Below are positions 46,230-58,395 of a stretch of DNA of 64,000 nt, one piece after another. The notes under the pieces were generated by a model. The model did not search any database and was not told where the DNA came from. It saw only the letters and a list, made by a program, of their open reading frames with translations. The DNA comes from Liolophura sinensis (lineage: Eukaryota > Mollusca > Polyplacophora > Chitonida > Chitonidae), in contig NC_088305.1 of the NCBI RefSeq assembly GCF_032854445.1, positions 7,011,606 through 7,075,605 on the forward strand, written 5' to 3'. A program made the position numbers and the translations under genes. Each line of letters opens with the position of its first letter. Position 1 is the first letter of the stretch.

Positions 46230-47161
46230 AATGGATGAGAACGCGATGTTTCTCTTCCATTTGGTGACATCTGACACGATCACCTGAACGACCCAATATT
46301 CGTCCTTCATTCTGCATGATTTATGAGTGCAGTTGTTAAAGTGTTCGTACTTTTTGTCTTAAGTCAGTAACCGTGTTTATACTGAGAAGAAATAGACTGA
46401 CTTAAATATTCCATGCATACGGGAATTTAACAGACAACACTTCAAAGACTGTACCTCTTAAGATACTGCTGTTTACAGCTATAACGGTTTTTCCCATTGC
46501 ATGGCTGACCGCCGTGGTATACGTAAAAGATTATTGAACACAGCGTAAAACACCAATGAAATAAATTAATATGTCGACAGGTATAAGTGTCTTAAAGCGG
46601 TGACACGGATCTCTACTGACATAGAGACCAAACACTGGGTATGAAGACTGCTGGAAAACATGAAAAGCAGTGGAATTTTGTAATGTAAAGTTCAGGTCCG
46701 CCTTGATCAAATACAGCGCATTAGGAGTAAGCGTACCCCCTGCCTTCAGGATCCGGGTTAACTTTAGAGCATACAGTAGGAGAACGCTTAAAATGCGTGT
46801 CACGTGTGTTTGCCATGGGTGCGACATGTGTGATGTATTAGGGATCTGCACGGGCTTATTTCACCTCGGTAAACTGACGAGTATATTTCTGTATTTATTC
46901 CGTGTTCCAGTGGCGTTGAATTTTAATCGCGTGAGAATTGGTAGAACAGAGAAGAGTACATTTTTATATTAAACTGGATGTTCGGAATTTGACGAAGTAA
47001 AATACACGTTAGTCAGAAAAAGTTAGCAAACTATACGAAATGTTTGTTCAATAATAATAGGTATAATAAGATAATGGATAATGGAATTGTAACTGTTGAC
47101 ATTCAGTGTGGTATTTGCTTTTGGTGTAATTAGTTTTCTAAATATTCCAGATTTGTACGTA
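46230..47161. repeat. Unit B, block 2 (partner of 7040-8130)
   Basis: Host-like duplicated DNA with an old SINE tail at 46497-46566. Ends where the I-type LINE starts. No gene recognised. Confidence 0.8.
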
Positions 47162-47276
47162 TGTTTTGTCCTTGGTGTGTTTCCTGCTGGGTATCTCCAG
47201 GTTCAGGGATCGCACTTGTTGGCACTATGTGGCAGGTGGGGAACACATGGGGTGAAGTTTTATTTTCTATGTGCCA

Positions 47277-48400
47277 TGTCTTCTTTAAATCTTTCCTCAA
47301 ATGTCTCTATTGTAACTACGAGGACTTTCTCTTAGCCGATTTCAAGTTATGACAAAAAGAGGAAGCTCGAGGTTTTGTCAGACTCAATTGATAACGGACA
47401 AGACAGTTGACCGGCTTTCATCGCTCTCTTAAAGCGTGAACACAAGGCGGCCTCGAAAATTTATCCATTTGTGTTAAAAAGGTCTGTGCAGGGCGCAATC
47501 GGTACATTAAAAAACGTTAAAAATTGCGATCCAGAAGGCATTCTCAGTGCATTTTTCCAGAAACAACAATCAAAAAAATTTATTAGCTTTAAAAAAAATA
47601 ACTCATATTCCTGTTTTTACATCGCCTCACAATTCCCCGAAGATCTGTCTGGGAATAACACGTGACAGGGATCAAGATATCATTGACTTACGAGAAGAGG
47701 AACTCGAACTGGTTTGTTTCCGATGCGGAAGTGACGGTCAAGAAGGTTTCGACTGTAGCAGCAGAGGCTAAGCGCTGCTGTTGTGGTGGAGATCACATGA
47801 CCTCCTCTAAGAGCTGTCCACCTTTTGTCGAAGAGGAACAAATAATCAGTATATACATTTAAAAAACGGTATATCTTATCATGAAGCCCGCAAATTAGTT
47901 TTATTCTAAAAATACTTCTCCGCAGACTTCGTTTGCCAATGTGGTCACGCGAGTAGCATCTGTTGCTACTCAAATTTCAATGACTTGGCCCATTGGAAAC
48001 AACAAACCTAGGTTTACTTCTGTGCATCTTTCGACTCAACCTGCGCTTAATTCTGGCTCAACCCAATACATTCAATACAACAAATAAAACCAGTAAACAG
48101 TACCGAACAAGATGCAGCCCAATTCCTTTAAAAATAGTACGAAAAATACGTCCACCTCAAAATAATAATAATAAAAATAATAAACCTAGCAGTCCCATAG
48201 AGCATCCCTCTAGGGCCACTTGGGATCCTGTCCAAACTTTTGATACGTTTGTTTCGTTGTAGGACGTTGGTCCTTCGACATCGGATGCGGATGTGATGGA
48301 TACATCACCCGCACTTGGGAGATCGTCCAGCCGATCTCCAAGGAAGGGTAGTGCTCGGTCCAAACATAAAAATAAATCTCCTATACGTTTCCTTCCGTAA
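47277..48400 (+). pseudogene. I-type LINE ORF1 (RNA-binding), broken
   Basis: Starts 'MSSLNLSSNVSIVTTRTFS' at 47277. Later pieces: 'YPFVLKRSVQGAIGTLKN', 'RDQDIIDLREEELELVCF', zinc-knuckle region 'CFRCGSDGQEGFDC' (47717-47758) where the usual His is Gln, and 'CCCGGDHMTSSKSC'. The step from 'LREEEL' to 'ELVCF' suggests that the middle of the protein is deleted. End: 'SPALGRSSSRSPRKG', a basic tail shared with copy 1 (17670). Several frame changes. Confidence 0.72.
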
Positions 48401-48419
48401 TGCCTATATATGACAAATT

Positions 48420-51400
48420 ATAGGCCATAAGTTAGATTAAATTAATTAGATCATAAGGTAATTTTATCTCAATAACAGACAGTTCCATCATTAAATCCTA
48501 TTGCCCTATGTCTTCAGGAAACTCACCTGCAGACATCTGACAAAGATAAATAACTTTTGAAAATTATTCATTTTAAAGCGCTTATTCAAATGAAGAAGAG
48601 CTGCAGGCAAATCTTCTGCCTTCATAAATAACAATATTATTCCCAGCCCTGTTACGCTGGATACAGAGCTTCAGGTTGTGGCCATTTGTGTTTTATTAAC
48701 TGAAACAATCACATAATGTTCGGTCTACATTTCTCCGAACTCTCCTTTGTCATGGTTCTAATTACGTAACTTAATAGAACAACTGCCAAAACCGTTAATA
48801 ATAATGGGAGATGTTAATTCCCATAGCCCCCTACAGGGCAGTAAGAACATAAATAATAAGGCAAAATACCGGAGGATTTCTTATCTAAGGAAGAACTGTG
48901 TTATTTCAATGATGGTTCTAATACCTATTTACACCCGGGAAATGGCACTTATTCTGCTATCGATCTCATTATCACAGACCAGTTACTTTTCCCTGATTTG
49001 TCTTGGAAGGTACATAACGATCTTTGTGGTAATGACCATTTTCCTATAATCCTGGAGCATATCACTTCTAATTCTTTAGAACTTGTATCTAGCCGGAAAT
49101 TCGATCAAGCAGATTGGATCGAATTTGAGATGTTCTGTGAGGCTGATATGAGCCCAGAGACTCTCAATGCAGCAGACGATCCTGTATTAATATTCAATGA
49201 GCTTGATTTACGGGCTGCACATAGAACTATCCCTAGAATCTCGACAAATCCAAAATTCATATTTAGAGCTAAGGATCGTCGATTAATTAAGTCCATGAGA
49301 CGGTCTTGATGGCGGAACTTTGTTTCAGGTGTTATTACGTCAAAAACACCCATGCGTAAGGTCTGGAACATGATTCAGAAATTTAAGGGCAAAAATAATA
49401 AAGCGAAAGGCCAACATTTGAAAGAAAAAATTCAGTTGCCCTTTACTTTTAAAAAATTAGAAGATTATAATCGTTTTTTTAATATCGAGGAACTTAAAAC
49501 TGCATTTAAAAGGCAGACAATACTGCTTGTGGTGCGGATAACGTATATTACATGTTACACCACGCCACTTGAGACTCTCTTAGACTTATTTAATAATATT
49601 TGGATAACTGGTAATTTTTCACCCTTATGAAGGGAGGCGTGTATTATCCCGGTCCCCAAACCGGGTAAGGGTCATACTGATCCGTCTAATTACCGTCACA
49701 TAGTTCTTACAAGCTGTGTCCATAATACTATGGAACGGATAATAAATGACAGACTTGTTTGGTTTCTTAAAACCAACAAGTTATTTTTTAATATACAATG
49801 TTGCTTTCGTCAAGGTAGATCTACTATGTATCACCTTGTTCGATTCGAAAAGTTTGTTCGTGATGAACATGTGGTGTCGATATCTTTCAACCTTTAAAAG
49901 GCCTTCGACAGAAACGGATATCTCGTCTGGCGGATATGGACCTTAAAGGCCGATTACCTATATTTATATCAGAGTTTTTATCTGATCGTCAGTTTAAGGT
50001 ACGGGTGGGGTCCTCTCTTTCCAACTCCCATGAACAGGAAATGGGTGTACCCCAGGGCAGCATTCTCTTGCCTACTTTGTTCAGCATAAAAATAAATTGT
50101 CTGGCTAAAACCGTAACATCTAGTAAAGAGGGTTCTTTATTTGTTGATGATTTCCTGAAATGCTACAGTGCTAAAAATGTGAATAACATCGAACGTTAGT
50201 TGCAGCTTTGTCTCAATAAGATCGAGAAATGGACAACTGAAAACGGTTTTAGATTTTCAACGTCTCAAACCGTCGGCATGCATTTTCGTAATAAACGGAA
50301 ACTTCATTTGGACCCCGAGCTTATTTTTTGTGGTGAACGGATTTAAATTGTTGGAGAAACTAAATTTTTAGGTACAATATTTGATAGTAAGGTGTCTTTT
50401 GTACCTCATGTAAACCTGCTTAAAGCTAAATGTACAAAGGCTCTAGATGTTAAGGTCGTGTCTAGCACCGATTGGTGTGCTGACCGATCTGTTTTACCCG
50501 ATATATATCGTTCTCGGGTGAGGTCCAATTTGGACTATGGGTCCATTATTTACGGTCCCGTAAGGTAGTCGTATCTTACAATGTTAGATCCTGTTCATCA
50601 CCAAGGTTTGAGATTCAGCCTTGGTACTTTTAAAACTTCACCAGTAGAAAGTTTATACGTGGAGGCTAATGAGCCTTCTTTATAAAACCCACGAATTAAA
50701 CAGCCTTCAATATGCTACAAAGCTTAAAGCTCATCCAACAAACCCTGCCTACGACAGTGTTTTCAATCCATCATATGTAGATACATTTAATAAATGTCCT
50801 AACAAGATCGCTCCGAATGTTTTTCTTATACGGGACCATATAAATACGGGACATAGCTCCGGTGCCTATTGCGGAGTCTCCTCCATGCCATCTTGCACAA
50901 CCTAAACTAATATTTGATCTACGTATACATAAAAATCTAATACAAATCCTCTTATAAGTCAGCAAGGTTTTGTTGAGGTTAAGGTTAACTATGCGCATTA
51001 TAAATTTGTATATACTGATGGGTCAAAGGATGTGGACAGAGTTGGGTCGGTGGATGTCTTAGAACAGCGAGTCTCTTCTCGTCTTCCATCCGCTTCAATC
51101 TTCTATGCCGAGGCCAGAGCTATACTCATGTTTTTTCAGGTGTGCTCGTAAGGCAGTGATATGCAGTGACTCCCTGTCCTGCTTTTTGATAATACAGCAT
51201 AATAAATATGAAAATCCACTGATGCTTGAAATATTAGCCTTACATAGAAAACTAATTAATGGAGATAAAGGTATTATGTTCTGTTGGATACCCAGTTATA
51301 TTGGTATCCATTGAAACAGTTGTGGACAGGGAGGCAAAGGCTGTCCTAAATAAATCTATATCAAAAGTTAAAATCCCGTATACTGATTTTAGATAGAACA

Positions 51401-51700
51401 TTCTTAAATATATTCGTCCCCTTTGGCAGGGTGAATGGGACCTTCAGGTCCATAATAAGTTGTATAGTGTTCGCCCTGTCACTGGTTTTAATTTATATAC
51501 TCACGGTATGTCTCGCAGAGATCAAGTAGTTTAACGAGGTGTATTGGGCATTCTCGTCTAACTCACATTTTTGTTCTTGATGGGGGCTCTGCCCCAGAGT
51601 GTGTTGGATGTGGTGCTCTATACGTCATCATACATATCCTAGTTGATTGTTTAGATTCCAATCAAGTTTATATATGATTTGTTTGACAGCATCGGCGGCG
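48420..51700 (+). pseudogene. I-type LINE ORF2 (endonuclease-RT-RNase H), broken
   Basis: Endonuclease: 'IIMGDVNSHSPLQG' (near 48800) and 'NDHFPIILEHI' (near 49030; usually SDHFP). RT: 'INDRLVWFLKTNKLFFNI' (49740), 'VPQGSILLPTLFSIKIN' (50045), 'FVDDFLK' (50141), 'KKIEKW'-like helix (50215). RNase H: 'FVYTDGSKDVDRVG' (51000), 'ICSDSLSC' (51156), 'MFCWIPSYIGIH' (51278). Cys/His end near 51540-51650. More than ten stops or frameshifts, but the full domain order is visible. Confidence 0.82.
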
Positions 51701-52344
51701 ATGCTGTCATAAAATGTTTGAGGTATATTTGAAATATATCATAAAATATAAATTTTAATTGCTATAAATCTTTATAGATAAAAAGTTATATACATATAGA
51801 TTACTAGATATACTATTTTTACAATATGCTGGTTTTCGAGTTTTATCTGTTTCGCTTTTTTCTTACCTGATTTTAACCATGTCCGAACATTTTTTGTTTC
51901 GTTTTTGATGTTATTAACTACAATATTGGAAAATTCGACCGCCTCGTGTTTTCATCTTGCTCTCGCCGCGATATGGCTGAGATAATGCCCACCTGGCCTT
52001 AAGCCATAATCCATTTTCATTCATTCATTTATTCCTATCGTTAAACCACAAGTTAAGGAGATAGGGCGAACTCCAGATACATACTGGGATTCATGTCAGA
52101 TGGTGTGGTTACTGGTAATGGAGTTACCTCCCCTGTTCGTACACTTGGGGACACTCGGGCTAGTCAGTCTTGTTGGCAGATGTGATTCCTGCACATTCTG
52201 ATAAGGCCAACAGTCAAGTTTTGATCCAGGGCATTAATGCGAATTTTATGTCTGTTCCATTACTGGAGGTTACCTTTACTTCTGATTTGGTTAGTGGTTT
52301 AGTAACGGTAGGGGTTGTTAATACTTTTGCCCGTGGAAGATATA

Positions 52345-53852
52345 CTATCCAAAAAAAGAAACGCATAACCCGGTTTTTTGCTGAGGTGATGCAGTCTTTT
52401 CAATTATGCAAAACTAAATAAGAATTGCTATCCTGCAAATATTTTTTTACACAGATTAAGGAAGGGTCCATATCTAGACAACAAGGCCATCAACTTGAGG
52501 TAAGACACTCACAATGAGTCTCCCACTTGAGTGGAATGTCAGTATCTGTTGTGACCACCACGGGCACGAATAACAGTTCTGACACGCCTTGTCATGGACT
52601 GGATGAGACGCTGGATAGAGGCCTGGGGAATGTTCTGCCACTCCTCCTGCAAACATGCAACTTTCTCTTGAAGCGTTTGGGGTTGAGGTTGACGTCGATC
52701 AAGTTCATCCCACAGATGCTCAATTGGGTTAAGATCCGGGGAACGGGACGGCCAGGGTAGCACATTTACATTGTTTTCGGCGAGGAAGTCCCTTGTGACA
52801 CGTGCCGTGTGCGGTCTGGCGTTGTCCTGCCGGAACAACTCCCGCTGAACGTCAATGACAGGTAAGCGGTGTGGCTGCAGGATGGTGTCTCGGTAGCGTA
52901 CGGCCGTAAGATTTCCCTGAACGTGGACAAGATTTGTACGACGATATTGCTGCCCACATCATCACACTCCCTCCACCAAATCTGTCCACTTGGCGTACGC
53001 AGTTAGGGGCATAACGTTCGTGAGCACGTCTGTAAACCCGGTTTCTACCATCACGTCTCTGCAATAGGAATCTGGACTCATCACTGAACCAAATGCGTCG
53101 CCAGTTGCGTAGATTCCATGCAGTCACGTTGTTACACCATCGGAGGCGATTGGCGGGATGGTGAGGACGCAGCACGATCCCAACATAGGGCCTCCTGACT
53201 CTCAGTCCATGTTCCCTCAGCCTGTTCCGCACTGTCTGACCTGATATCCTCCTCAGTCCCGGTATGCTGGCTGCTGTGCTTTCAGCTGTAGCACAACGGT
53301 CACGCAAATGGAGGACCCTTATGTAGCGATCTTGGGCTGCTGTAGTGACACGTGGTCGACCTGAATGCCGACGGTCATTTGTTGTCCCAGTATTGTTGTA
53401 GCGGCAGCAAGCCGTGAAATCGTGCTCTGGCTGACGTGTAGACGCCTAGAAATGGACGATTGGGACTCTCCAGCTTGAAGTCTTCCAATGGCAATATTTC
53501 TTGTGACAGTGTCAAGACGTGGCATGTTGAATCAGCTTGAAAACACCACTTGAAAGACGCCGATTTCCGGCCCGCAGTTGCGGTTTTATAGTCACACACT
53601 GCATGCTTTCCATGCGTAAGTTCGGCGTGTAAGACTGCACGTGATGCAGTGTGGTGCTGTATTTTTTACTTCTTCCAAAAACGGCCTCCAAACTCAACAT
53701 TTTCAACCAAGAAATGTTTTGAGGAATAAAATGTGTGCTAACTGTGACTATTAACAATATTAAAACACATTTTGCTCATGAAATGAAGACAAAATGTATT
53801 TATTTCATTTTAAAATAAAACAAAACACCTATGCGTTTCTTTTTTTGGATAG
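52345..53852 (-). mobile_element. Tc1-like DNA transposon nested in gypsy protease
   Basis: 1508 bp with near-perfect terminal inverted repeats 'ctatccaaaaaaagaaacgc' (52345 on, and its complement to 53852), flanked by the TA target duplication (52343-52344 and 53853-53854). Excising it rejoins the gypsy protease text. It encodes a transposase on the minus strand, so it is younger than the gypsy copy. Confidence 0.95.
52539..53525 (-). pseudogene. Tc1 transposase (DD34E), two frameshifts
   Basis: Minus strand, starts 'MPRLDTVTRNIAIGRLQAG' at 53525 with a helix-turn-helix ('SSISRRLHVSQSTISRL'). Frame changes near 53405 and near 52850. Middle: 'GQTVRNRLREHGLRVRRP', 'WRRIWFSDESRFLL' (first Asp, near 53090), 'GGGSVMMWAAIS'. 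End: 'FRQDNARPHTA' (second Asp), 'SPDLNPIEHLWDEL' (Glu) with 34 residues between them, and 'RARGGHNRY' stop. All catalytic residues remain, so inactivation is recent. Confidence 0.92.
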
Positions 53853-55659
53853 TATATTTCCTGGGTAATGAGTTAGAAGGAGTAAAGTTAAAGTGTGTCC
53901 TCTTGTCTGTAGTGTTCCGATTTTGGACGGAAATACAGGAGACCTACAGAAGGAGTTTCCAGGTGTATTTCCCTCATATGTGGTTACCAGATCAAACAAA
54001 AAAGAGTTAGGGAGAAGGAAGACAATTCTTCTATTATCACTGAGGATTTAGCAGGTAATATTATTTTGTTTGAAACCTTCGTTCATGATATTGATTGTGT
54101 GGTGGGTGGGCAGGAGTTAGGCAGACCTGTATTCTCTCGATCTGATGGGGTAAAGCAAGTCAGATTCCGAATAATGGAATTAAGTAAATCTGCTTTATCA
54201 CTGGGTGAAATATCTGATGTACCTGTTGGTTATTACGTGGAGGATGAGCTGTTGAACAAGTACAGACCCACTCATGTTTCAGCTGACGATGATTCGGCAA
54301 TTTTTAAGTTGTCTTACTTCCGAGTTATAGACAGGAAGTACTTAGGATGGCTCATGAGATTTCGATAGGTGGACATTTAGGCATTAGAAAGACAAAGTAA
54401 AATCACTCGCCATTTTTCCTGGCCTAGGATTCACAACGATGTGGTTAATTTCTGTAAGACGCCACACCTGTTAGCTGGTAGCAAAAACCCCAGCATAGTG
54501 GAAGACATGAACCATAAATTCCCATTCCTGCTTTTGGTGAATCTTTTAACAAAGTACTCCCTGACTGCGTTGGTCCATTACCTAGAACTAAGTCAGGTTA
54601 CAAGTAACACTTTTTTATTATGGATATTAGATTTTCGGAAGCTATCCCACCGAAATAGGTAGCTACTTCTCAGACAGTTAATAGTCTGTTACAGTTTTTC
54701 ACCAGGTACGGAAATACAATCTGACCAGGGGTCAGGTTTTATGTAAGGCTTATTTCAGAAAGATTTGTATCAGCTCGGAATTAAGCAGCTTATCACCCTC
54801 AAGCCCAAGGGGCTTTGGAACGATACCACCAAACAATGAAGAGTGCTCTGCGAGCATATTGTATGGAATATCCTGAAGATTGGGACGAAGGGATTCCATT
54901 TGTACTGTTTGCCACTAGGGATACTTCTACTGAGTTCTCTGGGTTTAGTCCACCTTGAGTTGGTGTATGGTCATTAGGTTAGAGGTCGTTTAGCTTTGAT
55001 GAAGGAACGTATCTTTGCCCAAGAAACAGAAGGAAACTTATTAGCGTGTGTTTCACAGTTTTGGGACAGGTTATATCAAGCCTGGGAGATAACTTGTGCT
55101 AACTGAAGACCTCTCGGGAGAAAATGAAACTATACTACGAAAAGAAAGCTAAGCCAAGAGGTTTATTTCCTGGGGATCAGGTTCTAGTTTTTTGTCCCTG
55201 CCTCAGAAAGCCCATAACGCCAAGTTTAGTAGACCATATCAGGTGGTGAAGGAAGTTTACGATGTTAACTACATTACTAGCTCATCTGATCATGGGAAAA
55301 CTGAAAGAGTATGTTACATCAGTATGCTCAAGAAGTACAATTACCGGGACGCAAATCAGTCTGTAGCTGTGGCTAGCGCCGCAGAGGGGAGTGATGAGTT
55401 GTCTACTACATGTACTGAGTCTAAAGAACCGAGTAGCATTTATCCTATGGTGAATAACTCGGTCGACTATTTCTGCAGTTTGAATATGTGCCAATGTGTC
55501 CATTGAAGAAATGTTCACAAGAAAAACTGTGACAGAACTGAGAGAAGCTGTTGAGACATTATCCTCTGGTGAAGATGTTAAGAGCGGGAAACACGGATAG
55601 AAACTTAATAACAACGTCATAATTTTAAGGTCCATAAAATAGCAGAGGGTTCTTCACAG

Positions 55660-56575
55660 AAACCTCACAAGATGACAAGTTTATTGAAATTGGGGAATGT
55701 CACCAGGCGTGCATATTTAGGTCATATGAAATGTTTTTCCAGTGCCAGACACAAATGTGTGTCATGGCCATTGGACAAGCTAAGACTGCCGAAAGAACTA
55801 CCAGCAGAAAACAATGTAGAAAGACTTTTGTCAAGATGTGACAAGATTTTGTCACAGGAAATAAACAGAGTTACCATAAACTTTGAGATAGCTGACTACT
55901 TGTGGCTACGTTCTTTAATTGTAATTCGTTTGACATTATTTAATGGCCGAATCTGACCCCTGGTGAGATGAAGAACCATCTCCAATGTTGTTGCAGGAAT
56001 TCACAGATGCAATGGACAATGTACGACTGCCAGAAAGAAATGAATTAAACGTTATTGACGAAGCCGAAAGATACCCAAGTGGACGATTCCGTCTGGTTTA
56101 TTTCCACGGAAAAAAGAGAAAATGTTTACCAATTTTACTACCGGAAGACCCCCTTGGTCCTATACACATTCTCACTGATAACAGGATACCCCATGGTATA
56201 TACGCCGGAAATCCATTTGTCTTTGTCACAAAGCATTCTAAACGCCATTGCCCTGCCTGGCATGCTGTGAAATATGTCTGATGCTACAAAGGTATCCAAC
56301 AATGCCACAATGACACAGGATATCAACAGTGTATGCAGGCTTTCACATGAATGAAGCCAAAAGAGAAATATGTTTTGATCACATGGGACATGATTCATCC
56401 ATAAGTGAGGAGAATTATCAGTGCCCTCAATGTGTACCGGAAGTACGTGTAATGGAACATCTTCTGCAGGATTTTGACAAATGTGCAGTATGTGGGACTA
56501 ATCTGTTAATTGTTCTCAAAAGATTTCACCTTTGGGCTTTTGTTTTCCAAGATCTTAATTACCCTGTAACCTAGT
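55660..56575 (+). pseudogene. Tyrosine-recombinase (Crypton-like) relic
   Basis: Three consecutive frames. 55672-55956: 'LKLGNVTRRAYLGHMKCF' and 'LRSLIVIRLTLFNGR' (the Arg region of the catalytic centre). 55985-56281: 'RFRLVYFHGKKRKCLPILLP', 'NPFVFVTKHSKRHCPAWHAV' (His-x-x-Arg-like region; the Arg is not evident). 56329-56574: 'DHMGHDSSISEENYQCPQ' with a candidate catalytic His and Tyr. The order matches tyrosine recombinases of Crypton-like or related unnamed animal transposons (from memory). A stop and two frame changes; ends not defined. Confidence 0.58.
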
Positions 56576-57174
56576 AACACACTTGATTGGCATGTACTTT
56601 TAAGTTTGTGTTACTGTATAAACATGCTAAACATTCGTAGGGTATGTATGGGTTAATATAAGACTATAATAATTTTGTTATGTTCTTGCTGACCAGCTGC
56701 CTCAACAAGAAATACTAAAAAGCTTGGTAGGTTTTTAAGTCTGCTGTTCTGTACCGATAGTTACATAGATGTACCAGAGTGTGCATCATATCCTGTCCTA
56801 CAATACTGTATGTTCTATTGTACGTGTGTTCAGCAGCACAGGTCACTTGTGTTTTCATAGCATGTAATGTGCAATGAATTGATCCTGATTTTGTTCGGAC
56901 ATGTGTTTCTCTGAAAGGGAATGGAAAGAAACAGATCCCCAGTGAAGCAGACAATGGCGGGGATGGCAGCTGTGAAAAGATCAGCTCTGGTATGTGCGTT
57001 TTGGGGTTTTATTAATGTCAGGCCGTCTACACTTACTTAACTTAACATGTGTAAACTTACATACATCTAAGAGTGACTGCTGTCATTGTCAGCAATATAA
57101 AAGTTTAAAACCAATAGTTTAACGCACTCTGGAGCTAGCATGCCCAACATTTGACCTACATCTTGTTGTCTCTA
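56576..57174. other. No gene recognised
   Basis: AT-rich sequence; a short open frame with 'EADNGGDGSCEKISSG' followed by a donor-like 'gtatgt' near 56993 is not supported by anything else. Confidence 0.45.
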
Positions 57175-57465
57175 TCAAGAACAGGAAAGTAACACAATGT
57201 TTTGCAGAATGACGTCATCCTCCTGCACATCCCTGATGAGCTCGTTGTCGATTGGATTATGACCGAAAATAGCATGGTTCCTGAGAAGTGCGAGTGGGGA
57301 TAGGGAGCTCGGCAGGAAACCATTACTGGCATCGACGACTTGTATAACCTGAGTGCCTCTTCGATTGGTGTATGGGTTAATATGGGATTCGAACCATTGC
57401 AATGTTTTTAAACCGGTTTTAAAACATTCCATTATCCTACTGAGCTATCCGAGAAAACCACACAA
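57175..57465 (-). mobile_element. Second tRNA-derived SINE-like repeat
   Basis: Minus strand starts with a tRNA-like head: A-box 'gatagctcagtaggataatg' and B-box 'ggttcgaatcccat'. It is followed by about 210 bp of body ending near 57175. The anticodon arm region is expanded and unpaired, so it is not a working tRNA. Related head at 60010-60085. Confidence 0.55.
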
Positions 57466-57938
57466 TCTTCTCCCTTTAGACGACTTTAAACGTTTGTTAT
57501 GAGGTTAATCCTTTGTCTACCCGATCATAAGAAAGTTATATATGAACGGTACATTTGTTTCTGATCAATGTGAAATTTATTTTCTAACAGTTTCGTTCTT
57601 CGCCTTCATTTCAAATACTCCAAATGCTGCCAGTGTGAGAAAAGGTAGAGTGGCGTCATCAATTCTCTTAGGCACAAATATGAACAGCAAAACAGAGATT
57701 TTACTAAGGTAAGCTGGTGGGTCTAATTTGTGGCATTCTGATTACGAACATTTCGAATATTTCCACGCCTGGTTATGTCAATGCGACAGAAATTGTATAA
57801 TCTACTATCAGTCTTCCCCCAGATTACATGTTAGCTTCAATCAGTTCAGTCTTACTTCCCACCATAAAGGAACAATAACTACAGACACAGCTATTGTTTC
57901 TTGAAAAATAATCCACAGCCGTTTCTGCGGTTAAAGTT

Positions 57939-58041
57939 GGGTAAAGCACTCGAAACTGTGGATTCTTTGAAAACGAGCCACCTGACGCATCGCGCCACGT
58001 GGCTTTTTTTCAAGGAATCCACGGTTTCGAGTGCTTTATCC
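57939..58041. repeat. Foldback (long inverted repeat)
   Basis: Arms 57939-57981 and 57999-58041 are complementary over 43 bases with about five mismatches; loop of 17 bases. The arm text 'aaactgtggattcttt' also occurs singly at 59951-59975 beside the second SINE-like repeat. Could be a small MITE or an inverted pair of repeat ends. It borders the start of block 3 of unit B. Confidence 0.8.
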
Positions 58042-58261
58042 ACTACATAAAGGCTCCATCGCTGATGCGCTATGATCACATTAATTACTGTAAATTACCA
58101 AATTCACGATTTCAGTTCTTTATGCATTGAACTGAAGTTGTGCATTTATGTGTCTCATACAGGCGAGCTATTTGCTAGCTTTGCTACCAATTTTAAGTTG
58201 CCGTATGGAAGGCACACTAGGGAGAAAAATTACTGGCAAAACTGACGCGGAACAACGTTCT

Positions 58262-58395
58262 GTGTGTTTATGTTCCAGCTTGTTACACTGACAAACTGCG
58301 ACCTCCAGACATGAACAATGAGTTCAAAGGCGAACTGAAGAGCAGTTCCAAGGCTGGTACGCTGGGAAAGGAAACTCACGTGGACACAAAGTGAC
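58262..58395 (+). pseudogene. pogo/Tigger-type fragment, unit B copy
   Basis: Partner of 12985-13140. Keeps 'VPACYTD'-like and 'NNEFKGELKSSSKAG' text but the 'PLDLSVNK' motif is degraded. Confidence 0.5.

Larger units (their letters stand above)
47162..52045 (+). mobile_element. I/Nimb-type LINE copy 3, most complete
   Basis: The only copy with an ORF1 start. 5' end placed at loss of unit A similarity (about 47162); 3' end at 'ttaagccataatccattttcattcattcatt' (cut at 52045). Order: 5' part, ORF1 (47277-48400), ORF2 endonuclease, RT, RNase H, Cys/His segment. Length about 4.9 kb, near full size. Decayed by many small changes. Confidence 0.88.
52141..55506 (+). pseudogene. Gypsy protease-integrase, broken
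   Basis: Protease active site reads 'DTRAS' (52150-52164; DTGAS expected), then after a -1 frame change 'LLADVIPAHSDKANSQVLI' (52171 on). After the Tc1 insert: 'LGNELEGVKLK', 'FPSYVVTRS'. Linker: 'VPVGYYVEDELLNKYRPTHV' (54220). Integrase: zinc region 'GGHLGIRKTK' (54368) and 'WPRIHNDVVNFCKT' (54420), second catalytic region near 54720, 'HPQAQGALERYHQTMK' with the catalytic Glu (54793-54840), 'GIPFVLFATRD' (54890), GPY-type end to 'ISMLKKYNYRD' (55319). Many stops. Confidence 0.82.
52070..55560 (+). mobile_element. Second gypsy element (Gmr1-like order), decayed and truncated
   Basis: Plus strand: protease (52130-52340 and 53860-53900), linker, integrase (54340-55350), then the sequence leaves the element. 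No RT lies between protease and integrase, so integrase was upstream of RT as in the element at 23280-29242, to which it is similar but clearly a different, older family member. Gag, RT, RNase H and LTRs are missing. A Tc1 element interrupts the protease (52345-53852). Confidence 0.82.

Noticed and set aside
54066-54368. Standalone unknown 100-codon gene
   Set aside because: It is the linker and integrase lead-in of the second gypsy element ('VPVGYYVEDELL').
57380-57465. Functional tRNA gene
   Set aside because: A and B boxes are good but the anticodon arm is expanded and cannot fold properly; it is followed by a SINE-like body.
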